DNA of 42,991 nucleotides from Clostridia bacterium. GTDB lineage: Bacteria; Bacillota; Clostridia; Oscillospirales; CAG-272. The stretch is from the NCBI GenBank assembly GCA_017621755.1, contig JAGASL010000043.1, positions 1 through 42,991 of the forward strand, in the 5' to 3' direction. The position numbers were made by a program, and so were the translations under genes. Position 1 is the stretch's first letter. Each line of letters starts with the position of its first letter. The notes under the pieces are model-generated. The model did no database searches. It saw nothing but the letters and a program-made list of their open reading frames with translations, and had not been told where the DNA came from. Shown one piece after another: positions 16,729 to 25,113 of the stretch.

Positions 16729-18669
16729 TTAGCCCAAGGCACGCGCTATCCCGGCCACCAGCATGCACAGCAGCATGCCGATGGCGGTGGGCAGCAGGGC
16801 GGCCAGGATGGTATAGCGCCAGCGGCCGGTCTCCTTTTTGATGGTAAGCAGGGTGGTCGAGCAGGGCCAATGGAAGAGAAAGAAGAGCGCGGTGCAAAGC
16901 GCCGTTACCGGCGTCCAGCCGTTTTCCACCAGCAGGGCGCGCATCTCGCCAAGGCCGCCCAGCTCGACCGGGGTACCGGCCGACAGGTAGCCCATCAGGA
17001 TCAAGGGCAGCACGATCTCATTTGCCGGCAGGCCGAGCAAAAAGGCGAGAAGGATCACGCCATCCAGCCCCAGCAGGGTGGCAAAGGGGTCAAGAAAGGC
17101 GGCGGCGTGCTGCAGCAGGCTGCTGCCGCCAAGGGTTATGTTTGCCATCAGCCAAATGAGGCAGCCGGCCGGCACGGCTACAACGGCGGCGCGGGCCAGC
17201 ACGTACACGGTGCGGTCTAAGAGCGAGCGAACGATTACCCTGCCCACCTGTGGGCGGCGGTAGGGCGGCAGCTCAAGCGCAAAAGAAGAGGGCAGCCCGC
17301 GTAGCAGGGTAGCCGAAAGCAGGCGGGTAGAAAGCAGGGTCATGCCCACGCCCAAGAGAATGAAGAAAAGCAGCAGCAGGGCGGCAAGGGCCGAGGCGGC
17401 AAGCCCGCCCGCCGTACCCACAAGGAACATGGCAATGAGAGAAAGCAGGGCGGGAAAGCGCCCGTTGCAGGGCACCAGGCTATTGGTCAGGGTGGCCAGC
17501 ATGCGCTCACGCGGCGAGTCGATGATCCGGCAGCCAACCACGCCGGCGGCATTACAGCCAAAGCCCATGCACATGGTCAAGGCCTGCTTGCCGCAGGCAC
17601 GGCAGGCGCAAAACGGCCGGTCTAAATTATAGGCAATACGCGGCAGGTAGCCGCTATCCTCTAACAGGGTAAATAGCGGAAAGAAAATAGCCATTGGCGG
17701 CAGCATGACCGAAACCACCTCAGAAAGCACGGAAAAGGCACCATCCACCAGCAGGCCGCTAAGCCAGGGCGGTGCCGCCAGCAGCGAAAGCAGACGGCGC
17801 AGCCCATCCTTTACGTAGGCAAAGCCGGTGGCCAGCCAAGCAGAGGGGTAGTTGGCCCCCACGATGGTGATAAAAAATACCAAGAGCAGTAAAAGCAGCA
17901 TGACCGGGTAGGCGGTATAGCGCCCGGTCAGCCAGCGGTCCAGGCGCCGGTCACGCCGGCTGTACGCCTCTCCTGCTGCCGGCAACACCTCTTGACAAAG
18001 CGAACCGGCATAGGCCGCAAGGGCGGCAGTGCTCTCCTCATCGGCGGTGTTGGTGATCAGAGAGGAGCGGCAGCCCTGCAAAAGCGGTGCAAGCGTGGGC
18101 GGCCGTTCCCCGGCTGGCTGTACCAGCGCCCCCAGCAGCGCCTGGGCGCTGCGCCGCTTGCGTGCCACGGTGCCCACCACAGGGATACCCAGCCGTTTTG
18201 CAAGCAGGGCAAGATCCGGGCGGATGCCGCGCCGCTCTGCCTCATCCAGCAGATTCACGCATAGGATCACGCGTGGCACCACCGCCATCACCTGAAGGGC
18301 AAGCAGCAGATTGCGCTCTAAGCAGGCGGCATCACACACCACGATGGCGGCATCCGGCTTGCCGCTTAATAAAAACTCGCGCGTGACCTCCTCCTCGGCT
18401 GAGCGGGCAAGGAGCGAGTAGGTGCCCGGCGTATCTACCAGCAGGTAAGCATGCCCTGCCCGCTCGCAGCGGCCCACGGCGCTTGCCACCGTTTTACCCG
18501 GCCAGTTGCCGGTGTGCTGGTGCAGGCCTGTCAGCGCGTTGAACACGGTGCTTTTGCCCACGTTTGGGTTGCCAACCAGGGCCACGACCTGCTCACCCGA
18601 CAGGCGCTGCCCAAGGGTCAGCCCCCGGTCAAGGGCGCCCCGGCCAACCGATTGCCCCGTCAGTCCCAT
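16729..18669 (-). CDS. feoB: Ferrous iron transporter FeoB
   Basis: 646 residues. The N-terminal G domain has G1 GNPNVGKSTVFNALTG (about 32-47), G3 DTPGTYSL and G4 NLLD. It is followed by the helical spacer and a polytopic membrane domain with the conserved FeoB signature GFGCNAAGVVGCRIIDSPRE and VPCNGRFP, where the Cys residues line the gate. It imports Fe2+ under anaerobic or acidic conditions. The length is toward the short end of the family, and no FeoC-like tail is seen. Its 5' end overlaps feoA by 10 bases. Confidence 0.95.
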   Translation of the reverse strand: MGLTGQSVGRGALDRGLTLGQRLSGEQVVALVGNPNVGKSTVFNALTGLHQHTGNWPGKTVASAVGRCERAGHAYLLVDTPGTYSLLARSAEEEVTREFLLSGKPDAAIVVCDAACLERNLLLALQVMAVVPRVILCVNLLDEAERRGIRPDLALLAKRLGIPVVGTVARKRRSAQALLGALVQPAGERPPTLAPLLQGCRSSLITNTADEESTAALAAYAGSLCQEVLPAAGEAYSRRDRRLDRWLTGRYTAYPVMLLLLLLVFFITIVGANYPSAWLATGFAYVKDGLRRLLSLLAAPPWLSGLLVDGAFSVLSEVVSVMLPPMAIFFPLFTLLEDSGYLPRIAYNLDRPFCACRACGKQALTMCMGFGCNAAGVVGCRIIDSPRERMLATLTNSLVPCNGRFPALLSLIAMFLVGTAGGLAASALAALLLLFFILLGVGMTLLSTRLLSATLLRGLPSSFALELPPYRRPQVGRVIVRSLLDRTVYVLARAAVVAVPAGCLIWLMANITLGGSSLLQHAAAFLDPFATLLGLDGVILLAFLLGLPANEIVLPLILMGYLSAGTPVELGGLGEMRALLVENGWTPVTALCTALFFLFHWPCSTTLLTIKKETGRWRYTILAALLPTAIGMLLCMLVAGIARALG

Positions 18670-18908
18670 ATCGCCCCTTGCTCCTCTATCAAAATGCCCG
18701 CGCTATCTGCCCGGCGCAGCGCGATCACCGCGCCGCGCACCAAATAGGCGCAGGGGTCGCCCATTGGGCTTTTCCCCACACAAGAAACGGGGCTGTTTTC
18801 TAAAAATCCCATATCCAGCAACCGCTGTCGCAGCCCCGTTTCCGGCAGGCGGCGTATCACCGCCTGGTGCCCGGGGCATAGATCGCAAAGCCGCACCTGT
18901 TGACGCAT
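18660..18908 (-). CDS. feoA: Ferrous iron transport protein FeoA
   Basis: 82 residues. It is an SH3-like cytosolic partner of FeoB. CDLCPGHQAVIRRL and LLDMGFLENSPVSCVGKSPMGDP follow the family pattern, and AYLVRGAVIALRRADS forms the last strands. GAGGT precedes the ATG. It overlaps feoB by 10 bases. The pair follows the glycyl radical activase gene in the same direction, separated by a terminator. No Fur box could be identified with confidence in the 98-base upstream gap. Confidence 0.9.
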   Translation of the reverse strand: MRQQVRLCDLCPGHQAVIRRLPETGLRQRLLDMGFLENSPVSCVGKSPMGDPCAYLVRGAVIALRRADSAGILIEEQGAIWD

Positions 18909-18974
18909 CAGACCATACCTCTTTCATATACTACTACCATTCTATGCATGAAGAAGGACTGGTGACACGAAAGA

Positions 18975-19000
18975 AAGCACCTGCCGCAAGGCAGGTGCTT
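18975..19000 (-). terminator. Terminator after the glycyl radical activase gene
   Basis: An 11-bp perfect stem AAGCACCTGCC/GGCAGGTGCTT with a 4-base loop, then TTTCTTTCG on the minus strand. It separates the activase transcript from feoAB. Confidence 0.65.
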
Positions 19001-19006
19001 CCCTTT

Positions 19007-19900
19007 TTATTTTATAGTAACGCCTGGCGCAGCAAGAAAGGCCTTTGCCTCCTCAATCGCGGTGGCGGTGGGGATCCATTCCGGCCGCCCGTCATCCCCC
19101 CGGCCAAGCGCCGCCGCCTTGCTGCCGCCCATGGGGTGGTAAGAAAGCAGCTCTACGTAGCGCCCACCACTAAGACGATGCCAAAGCGAGGCAATGCCCT
19201 GCAGGTGCTCCTTTTCCATATTCACGCCCGCCACCATGATGCAGCGCAGCGCCGTAGCCGCCCCCAGGCGGTCTGCCTGCAGCAGGTTTTCGATGATCTG
19301 GCGGTTGCTGCTACCGGTATAGGCACGGTGGCGCTCGTCATTCGTATCCTTGATGTCCCACAAAAACAGGTCGACCAAGGGAACCAGCTCGGCAAGATAG
19401 CGCCCATCAAACAGGCCGCAGGTCTCGATAGCGGTGTGAAGGCCGGCCTTGCGTGCCAGGCGCAAAAGCGCCAGCACCGCCTCGGGGTGCTGCATAGGCT
19501 CACCGCCTGAAAGGGTCAGGCCGCCCTCTTTTCCGTAAAAGGCAGCGTCACGCAGTACCTCGGCCAGCACGTCCTCTGGCTCCATCATGCGACAGCAAAA
19601 GCGCAGGGCGCCCGCCACACACACGCTGGCGCACCGGCCACAGGAAAGGCAGCGCGCGCGGTCAAGGCCGTGCCCCTGCGCGCTGACGTGATGCGCCCCC
19701 TGTGGGCAGGCCGAAGCGCAAGCACCGCAGGAAATGCACAGATGCGGATAGTACAGCAGCGCCCCATGCTTTGCCTGTGTTTCCGGGTTATGGCACCAGG
19801 CGCAGCGCAAGGGGCAGCCCTGCAAAAAGACGGTTGTGCGCACGCCGGGGCCATCATGCATGCAAAAGCGTTGGATCTCGGTCACGGGTAGCTGTATCAT
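19007..19900 (-). CDS. Glycyl radical enzyme activase (radical SAM)
   Basis: 297 residues. It generates the glycyl radical on the partner enzyme using SAM and a [4Fe-4S] cluster. The radical SAM motif C-x3-C-x2-C is CPLRCAWC (Cys29, 33, 36), and the SAM-binding GGEP is in TLSGGEPMQHPE. Between them is a ferredoxin-like insert with two further cluster motifs (CISCGACASACP and CLSCGRCASVC), as in dehydratase- and decarboxylase-type activases but not in PflA. GGAGGGAAA gives the start at 19900. It overlaps the stop of the glycyl radical enzyme gene by 4 bases (ATGA), a dedicated pair. Confidence 0.93.
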   Translation of the reverse strand: MIQLPVTEIQRFCMHDGPGVRTTVFLQGCPLRCAWCHNPETQAKHGALLYYPHLCISCGACASACPQGAHHVSAQGHGLDRARCLSCGRCASVCVAGALRFCCRMMEPEDVLAEVLRDAAFYGKEGGLTLSGGEPMQHPEAVLALLRLARKAGLHTAIETCGLFDGRYLAELVPLVDLFLWDIKDTNDERHRAYTGSSNRQIIENLLQADRLGAATALRCIMVAGVNMEKEHLQGIASLWHRLSGGRYVELLSYHPMGGSKAAALGRGDDGRPEWIPTATAIEEAKAFLAAPGVTIK

Positions 19901-22026
19901 TTTCCCTCCACCTGTCCGATCACCATGTCCTGCCAACGCCGGTCAAGCGTGATAAAGCGTGCGTTCCAGCCGGAAACACGCACGGAAAGCGTTTCGTATT
20001 CCGCGGGGTTCTCCTGCGCGGCGCGCAGGATGGCGGCATCAGCCACGTCCGGCTGCATAAAGAAGCCACCAAGCAGCACAAAGCCGCGCAGCAGGGCGCA
20101 CAGCGCCAAAAGCCCATCCTCACCGCGAACGGCGGTGGGCAGCAGCTTGATATCCAGCGCGGCGCCCGATGGCAGCCGGTCAAGCCCCAGCTTGCAGTAA
20201 GAGCGGATAACGGCGGTGGCACCCACGGTATCGGTGCCGGGCGTTGGCGAGCAGTTGGCGGCCAGCACCTCGCCCTTTTTGCGGCCGTGCGGCGAGGCCA
20301 GGCGTTTCGGCGCCCATTCTAACTGGCGGCCAAAGGTGCTCACGCCGGCTGGGAAGCGATAGCCGCATCGACCATCAAGCGAGGCACAGGCATCGGCAAA
20401 ATCAGAAAGCAGGCGTGCGGCAAGGCCGTCTACCTCGTCACTGTCATTGCCGTAATACACGTAGCGGTGGCACAGGGCCTGGCGCAAGGGCTCCTCCCCC
20501 TCAAAATCACGCGAAAGGATCTCTAAAAAGGTAGGAAGCGACATCACCTGCTCGTCATAGACCAGGCGCTTGATCGCGTACAGGCTGTTTACCGCATCGG
20601 CAAAGCCGCCGATGTGCGGCGCGATCACGTTATAGACCGGGCCGCCCTCTAAATAGGAAAGCCCCTTGGCAATACACCCTTCTTCAAACAGTGAGACCAC
20701 CGTGCAGGGCATTCTCTCGCGCCACACCCATTCGCCGCCCGGTGTTCCGCTTGCAAAGCCGGGCAGCAGCCCCCTAAAAATAGACTCTACCTGCCCACGC
20801 AGGGCGGCTACGTAGCTCTCATACAGCGCTTCAAAGCTGGGGTAATCGACCCCCGCAGCATAGCTGCCAAGCGTTTTTTCCTGCAAGAGACGCAGCGCGT
20901 CAAACGGGATATAGGTAAAATAGGTCTTGCCGGGGATCTGCACCTCCCAGCAGCCATCGTTGGCAAATTTGCGCGCCTCGCGCAAGGGGTAGCCATAGCG
21001 GCAGAGCGAATCAATGATCAGCTCCTCGTTATACACGGCCAAAATGCCACCGCCATAGCGCATGACCTCGGCTACGCGGCGCACAAGCCGCTCATCACTT
21101 TTTTGATTGAGACGCACCGTGGTGGGAAAATCACTGATGCCAAGCTCCTCTAAAATATCCAACACGAGATAGGTGACCTCATTTGTCACCTCATTGCCTT
21201 CCTCGTCTACGCCGGCAAGTAAAATGTTCTGATAGTGCTGGGCATCACCCGAGCCATAGTTACCGCCCGAAACCCATTCACAGCCCTTGATAAAGAAATG
21301 GGCTAAGATCTCGCGCGCCTCGTCAAGCGAGAGGCGGCCGTCTGCCAGGTCCTTTTTGAGATAATCACCCAGCAGCCAATCTATGCGGCCAATGCCCGGC
21401 CAGTTGCCGCACAGGCGCACGAAGGCAAAGGTGAACCAGACGCTCTGCACCGCCTCGTAAAAGGTAGCAGCCGGCTCCCACGGTACGCGGGAAAGCGCCT
21501 GCAAATTACTTTCATACCCCGGCATGGTAGCCAACGCCTGCAGATAGCGGCGGTGCCAGATGGCAAAGCTATCAAGGCAAGCAAGGCAGCTGCGCGCAAA
21601 GGGCTCCCTTTCCGTGCCGGCATAGCGTGCCAGCGCCGCCTCGGCCTCCTGCCGCAGGTGCCGAACACCCTTTTTTAGAACCGTTTCAAAATCGATCGTC
21701 AGGTGGCTGATGCTTTCGCATACCGGCTCGCCCTGCCAGGTTGCAGGCACGCGGTGGCCAATGGCCATGCCAAGCGTGGCGGCACCGCTCAGGCGCTCGC
21801 CCGGGGCAAAGCGCAGGGGCGCTTTTTCGGCAATACGGCGAATGGCGGCATCATACCGGCCAAGCGACGAAAGAGAGGAAAAGCCGGGCTCGTCATCCAT
21901 GACCACAGCGGGCGTTTTTTTCGTATCACGCCCATATAGAAAATGCAGCGAATCATAAGCGAAGCGGCGTGTAGACTCGCTCAGGCGAACGGGCCGCTTC
22001 ATACCATCGGGTGCGTAAAATTCCAT
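19897..22026 (-). CDS. Glycyl radical enzyme (PFL-like superfamily), substrate unknown
   Basis: 709 residues. The C-terminal glycyl radical loop RVSGWNARF places the radical on about Gly686. The active-site C-x-E signature is GCWE (Cys359, Glu361), as in the dehydratase, lyase and decarboxylase branches rather than the Cys-Cys of pyruvate formate-lyase. The downstream GGPVYN and NSLYAIKRLVYDE blocks are conserved superfamily landmarks. It is shorter than choline TMA-lyase or diol dehydratases (about 780-850 residues). ATG 22026 is preferred over 22032 because GGAGG lies 7 bases before it. No microcompartment, alcohol or aldehyde dehydrogenase genes are nearby, so the reaction cannot be inferred from context. 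Confidence 0.9.
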   Translation of the reverse strand: MEFYAPDGMKRPVRLSESTRRFAYDSLHFLYGRDTKKTPAVVMDDEPGFSSLSSLGRYDAAIRRIAEKAPLRFAPGERLSGAATLGMAIGHRVPATWQGEPVCESISHLTIDFETVLKKGVRHLRQEAEAALARYAGTEREPFARSCLACLDSFAIWHRRYLQALATMPGYESNLQALSRVPWEPAATFYEAVQSVWFTFAFVRLCGNWPGIGRIDWLLGDYLKKDLADGRLSLDEAREILAHFFIKGCEWVSGGNYGSGDAQHYQNILLAGVDEEGNEVTNEVTYLVLDILEELGISDFPTTVRLNQKSDERLVRRVAEVMRYGGGILAVYNEELIIDSLCRYGYPLREARKFANDGCWEVQIPGKTYFTYIPFDALRLLQEKTLGSYAAGVDYPSFEALYESYVAALRGQVESIFRGLLPGFASGTPGGEWVWRERMPCTVVSLFEEGCIAKGLSYLEGGPVYNVIAPHIGGFADAVNSLYAIKRLVYDEQVMSLPTFLEILSRDFEGEEPLRQALCHRYVYYGNDSDEVDGLAARLLSDFADACASLDGRCGYRFPAGVSTFGRQLEWAPKRLASPHGRKKGEVLAANCSPTPGTDTVGATAVIRSYCKLGLDRLPSGAALDIKLLPTAVRGEDGLLALCALLRGFVLLGGFFMQPDVADAAILRAAQENPAEYETLSVRVSGWNARFITLDRRWQDMVIGQVEGK

Positions 22027-22104
22027 TGGCATTCCTCCGTTGTAAATACCGCTGCAGACTTCATCTGCCGCGAAAATCTCTCTTGCAGTACACGAAAAGC
22101 TATC

Positions 22105-23583
22105 TCATGAGGTCTTTACTCTCAATCCGTATTCATCGTAAACAAAGCGCGTGTGCGTGCTGTTCAAATGCTTGCCGGTAATGGTGCTCCATTCTTCGGT
22201 ATATTCACTCACCAAGCGATGGAATTGATCGTAGTGGTACGTATGTTCCTCTTCCTTTTGAATCGTACCGTTTTCATCATCGATCAAATACAGCGTATTT
22301 TTGACCAAATTGCCGGCTTTGTCATAGCTTCTTACAGAGCGGCAGCGGTTTTCCTTTAACAAGCAGCCCTCCAGCCGTCGACTGGCGAATTCCCACAGAA
22401 CCAAATTCCAGTTCTCGTCATACATATTCAATTCCTTCTGCTCTTGGTGTGTATAGGTACGATTGGCAAGATCATAAACGATCTCATCGTCCGGAACATT
22501 ATACCTTACCGCCTCAAAAGAATGAAAGTTGCTTTCCCTTTTTATTTTTCCCTCATATGTATATATCCACTTGTTGGCGGTTCTTTTTCCATCCTCATAA
22601 TAAGTGTACGTTTTGCTTTCTATGCATCTTCCATCGCCATCAAAGGTATATTCCCCGCCGGAGGTCGGCACCTGAAGCGCTGGCTCATCTCCCCTTTTTT
22701 CGGTATATGCCACCAAACGCCCCACTTCATCATAAGAAAATAGACAGGTCCTGTAATACGTTGCTGCTTCATTGGCTGTCTCCCTTATATGCCGCTCAAG
22801 CATCAGCCCATTTTCTTGATAAGTATAGGTAAAATCACGGTCCCAACGAACCGCATAACGCCCCACCGGCACGTTAGACGTCTTATATCGGCTGATTCTT
22901 CCTTGCGCATATTCATAGCGCGTGTGCTGCTTAGAGCCGTCTTTCTCTAGCAAAAGACGCTCAACCGTTCGACCATTTTCATCCAACGTGAGGGTAACGA
23001 CAGCGCCATCGTCATATCGAATACGATACAAGGCCCCCTGTGCCGTATAATCATACCATATACAGTCGCTTCCCACATAGTACTGACAGATCAGCGTATG
23101 TGTGCCGTCAAATACTTCTTGCCGTTGAAGGCTGTCATAGTAGAACCAACTAACGGTATAGCTGCCGTTCTCGTGGTAAAAAAACGAGCAGCTTGTTCCG
23201 GTAGGAAAATGTACATCGTTATAGCCAACGCCATGAAGCGGTCGACCTTGCGCATCATAGGTAAAGGTATAAATGGTCTTGGATTCATTGGGCGATGTAG
23301 AAATATAGCTGATCAGCTTTCCCTTATTGTCATACCGCCATTCGTTTACCGTATTTTGAGATGCGTTGAGTAGCTGTGTGTGAAGAATACGTTTCACAGG
23401 AAAGCCGTATTTGTTGAAATACAGCGTAGTCGGCCAGGATTCATAGCAATAGCTTTTTTCCGCTACCGGTGTGTTGTATTCCTCAGATGAACAAGCTGAG
23501 AGGCAGGGAAAAAGCGTCAGGAGCACCGCGCAGGCGAGTGCGAGTACCAGAAGGCGGGTAGTGTGCGTTTTTCTGTTCGTCAT
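22105..23583 (-). CDS. YD-repeat (Rhs-like) lipoprotein
   Basis: 492 residues. A lipoprotein signal peptide ends in LSAC (Cys about 31), with hydrophobic core LLVLALACAVLLTLF. The mature part has at least seven degenerate YD repeats spaced along its length, including YDNKGKL, YDAQGRPLHG, DENGRTVERL, YDEVGRLVAY, GDGRCIES, YDKAGNLVKN and YDEYGLRVK. Such repeats build a beta-shell or spiral, as in Rhs and teneurin proteins. There is no C-terminal toxin domain or Rhs core cleavage motif, so this is not a polymorphic toxin. The start is ATG 23583 (AAAGGA upstream), downstream of the promoter. Base composition is distinctly AT-rich compared with its surroundings. Confidence 0.8.
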   Translation of the reverse strand: MTNRKTHTTRLLVLALACAVLLTLFPCLSACSSEEYNTPVAEKSYCYESWPTTLYFNKYGFPVKRILHTQLLNASQNTVNEWRYDNKGKLISYISTSPNESKTIYTFTYDAQGRPLHGVGYNDVHFPTGTSCSFFYHENGSYTVSWFYYDSLQRQEVFDGTHTLICQYYVGSDCIWYDYTAQGALYRIRYDDGAVVTLTLDENGRTVERLLLEKDGSKQHTRYEYAQGRISRYKTSNVPVGRYAVRWDRDFTYTYQENGLMLERHIRETANEAATYYRTCLFSYDEVGRLVAYTEKRGDEPALQVPTSGGEYTFDGDGRCIESKTYTYYEDGKRTANKWIYTYEGKIKRESNFHSFEAVRYNVPDDEIVYDLANRTYTHQEQKELNMYDENWNLVLWEFASRRLEGCLLKENRCRSVRSYDKAGNLVKNTLYLIDDENGTIQKEEEHTYHYDQFHRLVSEYTEEWSTITGKHLNSTHTRFVYDEYGLRVKTS

Positions 23584-23629
23584 AGCGTTGTTCCTTTCTT
23601 TTTTCATAGTTGTAAGCTCTGTCATAAGT

Positions 23630-23659
23630 AGAATACCATATGACTCTATGATTTGTCAA
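23630..23659 (-). promoter_or_regulatory. Promoter for the YD-repeat lipoprotein gene
   Basis: Minus strand TTGACA (23659-23654), 18-base spacer, TATTCT (23635-23630) with a TGG just upstream. The predicted start near 23623 excludes the in-frame ATG at 23625. Confidence 0.75.
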
Positions 23660-23698
23660 CCTATATGCGCAATACAAATAGATTTTATCGCTAAGAAA

Positions 23699-23726
23699 AG
23701 CACGCCCTTTGGAAAAAGGGCGTGCT
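23699..23726 (-). terminator. Terminator of the epimerase-ETF operon
   Basis: A 12-bp perfect stem AGCACGCCCTTT/AAAGGGCGTGCT with a GGAA/TTCC loop, then TTTTCTT on the minus strand, right after the ETF fusion stop. Confidence 0.8.
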
Positions 23727-23730
23727 ACCA

Positions 23731-25113
23731 TTATGAAATACCAAACGCCGCTAGCAGGGCGGTGGCATCAGCCACGGCGCCGTAATCGGCGTGGGAAAAG
23801 ATGCGGGCATCGCGGTCGGGGTTGACGGCGATCACCACGTCGGCCCCCTCTAAGGCGCAGGTGTGCTGCACCGCGCCGGACAGGCCAACGGCTACATAGA
23901 CCTTGCAAGAGGCCTTAGAACCGGTAAGGCCGATCTGCTCAGCATACGGGGCGCCGCCTGCATCTACCAGCGCGCGCGAGGCGGCTAAAGAGGCGCCAAG
24001 CCGCTCCGCCAGCTGGGAAAACGCCGGGCGCATGCCCTGCGTACCCTTGCCAAGACCAAGCATCACCTCAGCCCCGGTCACCTCGCAGCGCACGGTGGCC
24101 ATGGCCGGGCGGGTGCGGCAAATAATATCAGCCGTGATGCTGCCGCCCCTTGCCGGTCGGGTCAGGATCAGGCTGCCATCCTTCACAGTAAGAGCGGTGC
24201 AATCGGCACACAGGCCGGCACCCAGCATGGCGGCCACGGCCGGGGCCACATTCCGCCCCCAGGCAGTGGCCGGAAAGAGCACGGCATCTGGGTCGGCCTC
24301 TTGGATGGCGGCAGCCAGCGCCGCCGGCGCATCCTGTGAAAGGAGCAAAACCCGCTCGCCTACGGCCTTGGCGGCAGGCATGGCCTGTTCACCCACGGCC
24401 ATAACAAGCGGCAGCCTTTCCTCTGACGGGGGAAACTCCCCGGCGGCAAGCTTATCCCTTTGCCGCAATTCTTCGATCAAGGCAGGAATCTCATCCACCG
24501 TGATCGGGTGGCAGGTGCGTGCGTGTGCGGTGCTTTCGCGCGTAGCGATCACACGGGTGGGCGAGCCGGCCAGGCCACAGGCCTCGGGCAAGAGACCAAG
24601 GGTGCCGTTATCCCAGCATTCCACCTCGCCAAGCCGCGAGCGCAGCTTGGGGAAGCGGAGCGGGAAGCTACGCTCTACTGTTAGCAGCGCGGGGGCGGCC
24701 AAGGGGCAAGGGGCATTCTGGCCACGAAGGGTGACGGTACCGTCCGAAAGCGCCATCACGCCGGGCAGCAGCGGGATACCGAGCAGAGTAGCCAGCATAG
24801 GGCCTACCTGGGCCGTCTCGCCCTCGGTGGTGGTGCGGCCGCAAAGGATCAGATCATAGCCGATCTTCTTGGCTGCCGCGGCTAATATGCGCGCGGTGAC
24901 CAGGGTATCGGCCCCGGCGTAGACCGGGTCAGAGAGCAGGATCACGCGAAAAGCACCTAAGCGCGTAAGCGCACGGAGCGGCTCCTTGGCTGACGGCGGG
25001 CAGAGCGAAAGCACAGTCACCTCTGCCCCGCTCTGCAGCGCACATTCTACCGCGCAGGCATCAAAGGGCTGCAATTCGCCCCCCGCCACGCGCACACAGA
25101 CAAGCGCCCTCAT
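23731..25113 (-). CDS. Fused electron transfer flavoprotein, EtfB-EtfA in one chain
   Basis: 460 residues. Residues 1 to about 195 are EtfB-like: LQPFDACAVECAL, VILLSDPVYAGADTL, the nucleotide-binding EGETAQVGP, and APALLTVERSFPLRFPKLRS. Residues about 225-350 are EtfA domain I (DAVLFPATAWGRNVAP, RPARGGSITADI, RPAMATVR). Residues about 365-460 are the FAD domain (GASLAASRALVDAGG, VGLSGAVQH, AVNPDRDARIFSHADYG). ETFs accept electrons from flavin dehydrogenases; separate subunits total near 590 residues, so this is a compact natural fusion. It overlaps the FGGY kinase gene by 4 bases and is the last gene of the sugar cluster. The likely electron donor is the GlcD-like flavoprotein upstream (inference). 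Confidence 0.88.
   Translation of the reverse strand: MRALVCVRVAGGELQPFDACAVECALQSGAEVTVLSLCPPSAKEPLRALTRLGAFRVILLSDPVYAGADTLVTARILAAAAKKIGYDLILCGRTTTEGETAQVGPMLATLLGIPLLPGVMALSDGTVTLRGQNAPCPLAAPALLTVERSFPLRFPKLRSRLGEVECWDNGTLGLLPEACGLAGSPTRVIATRESTAHARTCHPITVDEIPALIEELRQRDKLAAGEFPPSEERLPLVMAVGEQAMPAAKAVGERVLLLSQDAPAALAAAIQEADPDAVLFPATAWGRNVAPAVAAMLGAGLCADCTALTVKDGSLILTRPARGGSITADIICRTRPAMATVRCEVTGAEVMLGLGKGTQGMRPAFSQLAERLGASLAASRALVDAGGAPYAEQIGLTGSKASCKVYVAVGLSGAVQHTCALEGADVVIAVNPDRDARIFSHADYGAVADATALLAAFGIS

Noticed and set aside
18909..18974. TAGAAT (18944-18939, minus) as the feoA promoter -10
   Set aside because: The -35 position reads TGTCAC with poor fit and there is no proper extended -10. 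Not strong enough to list.
20640..20700. Cys in GCIAKG of the glycyl radical enzyme, first read as an active site lacking the C-x-E Glu
   Set aside because: The true active-site block is GCWEVQIPG at Cys359/Glu361. The later Cys belongs to a conserved downstream region, so no catalytic residue is missing.
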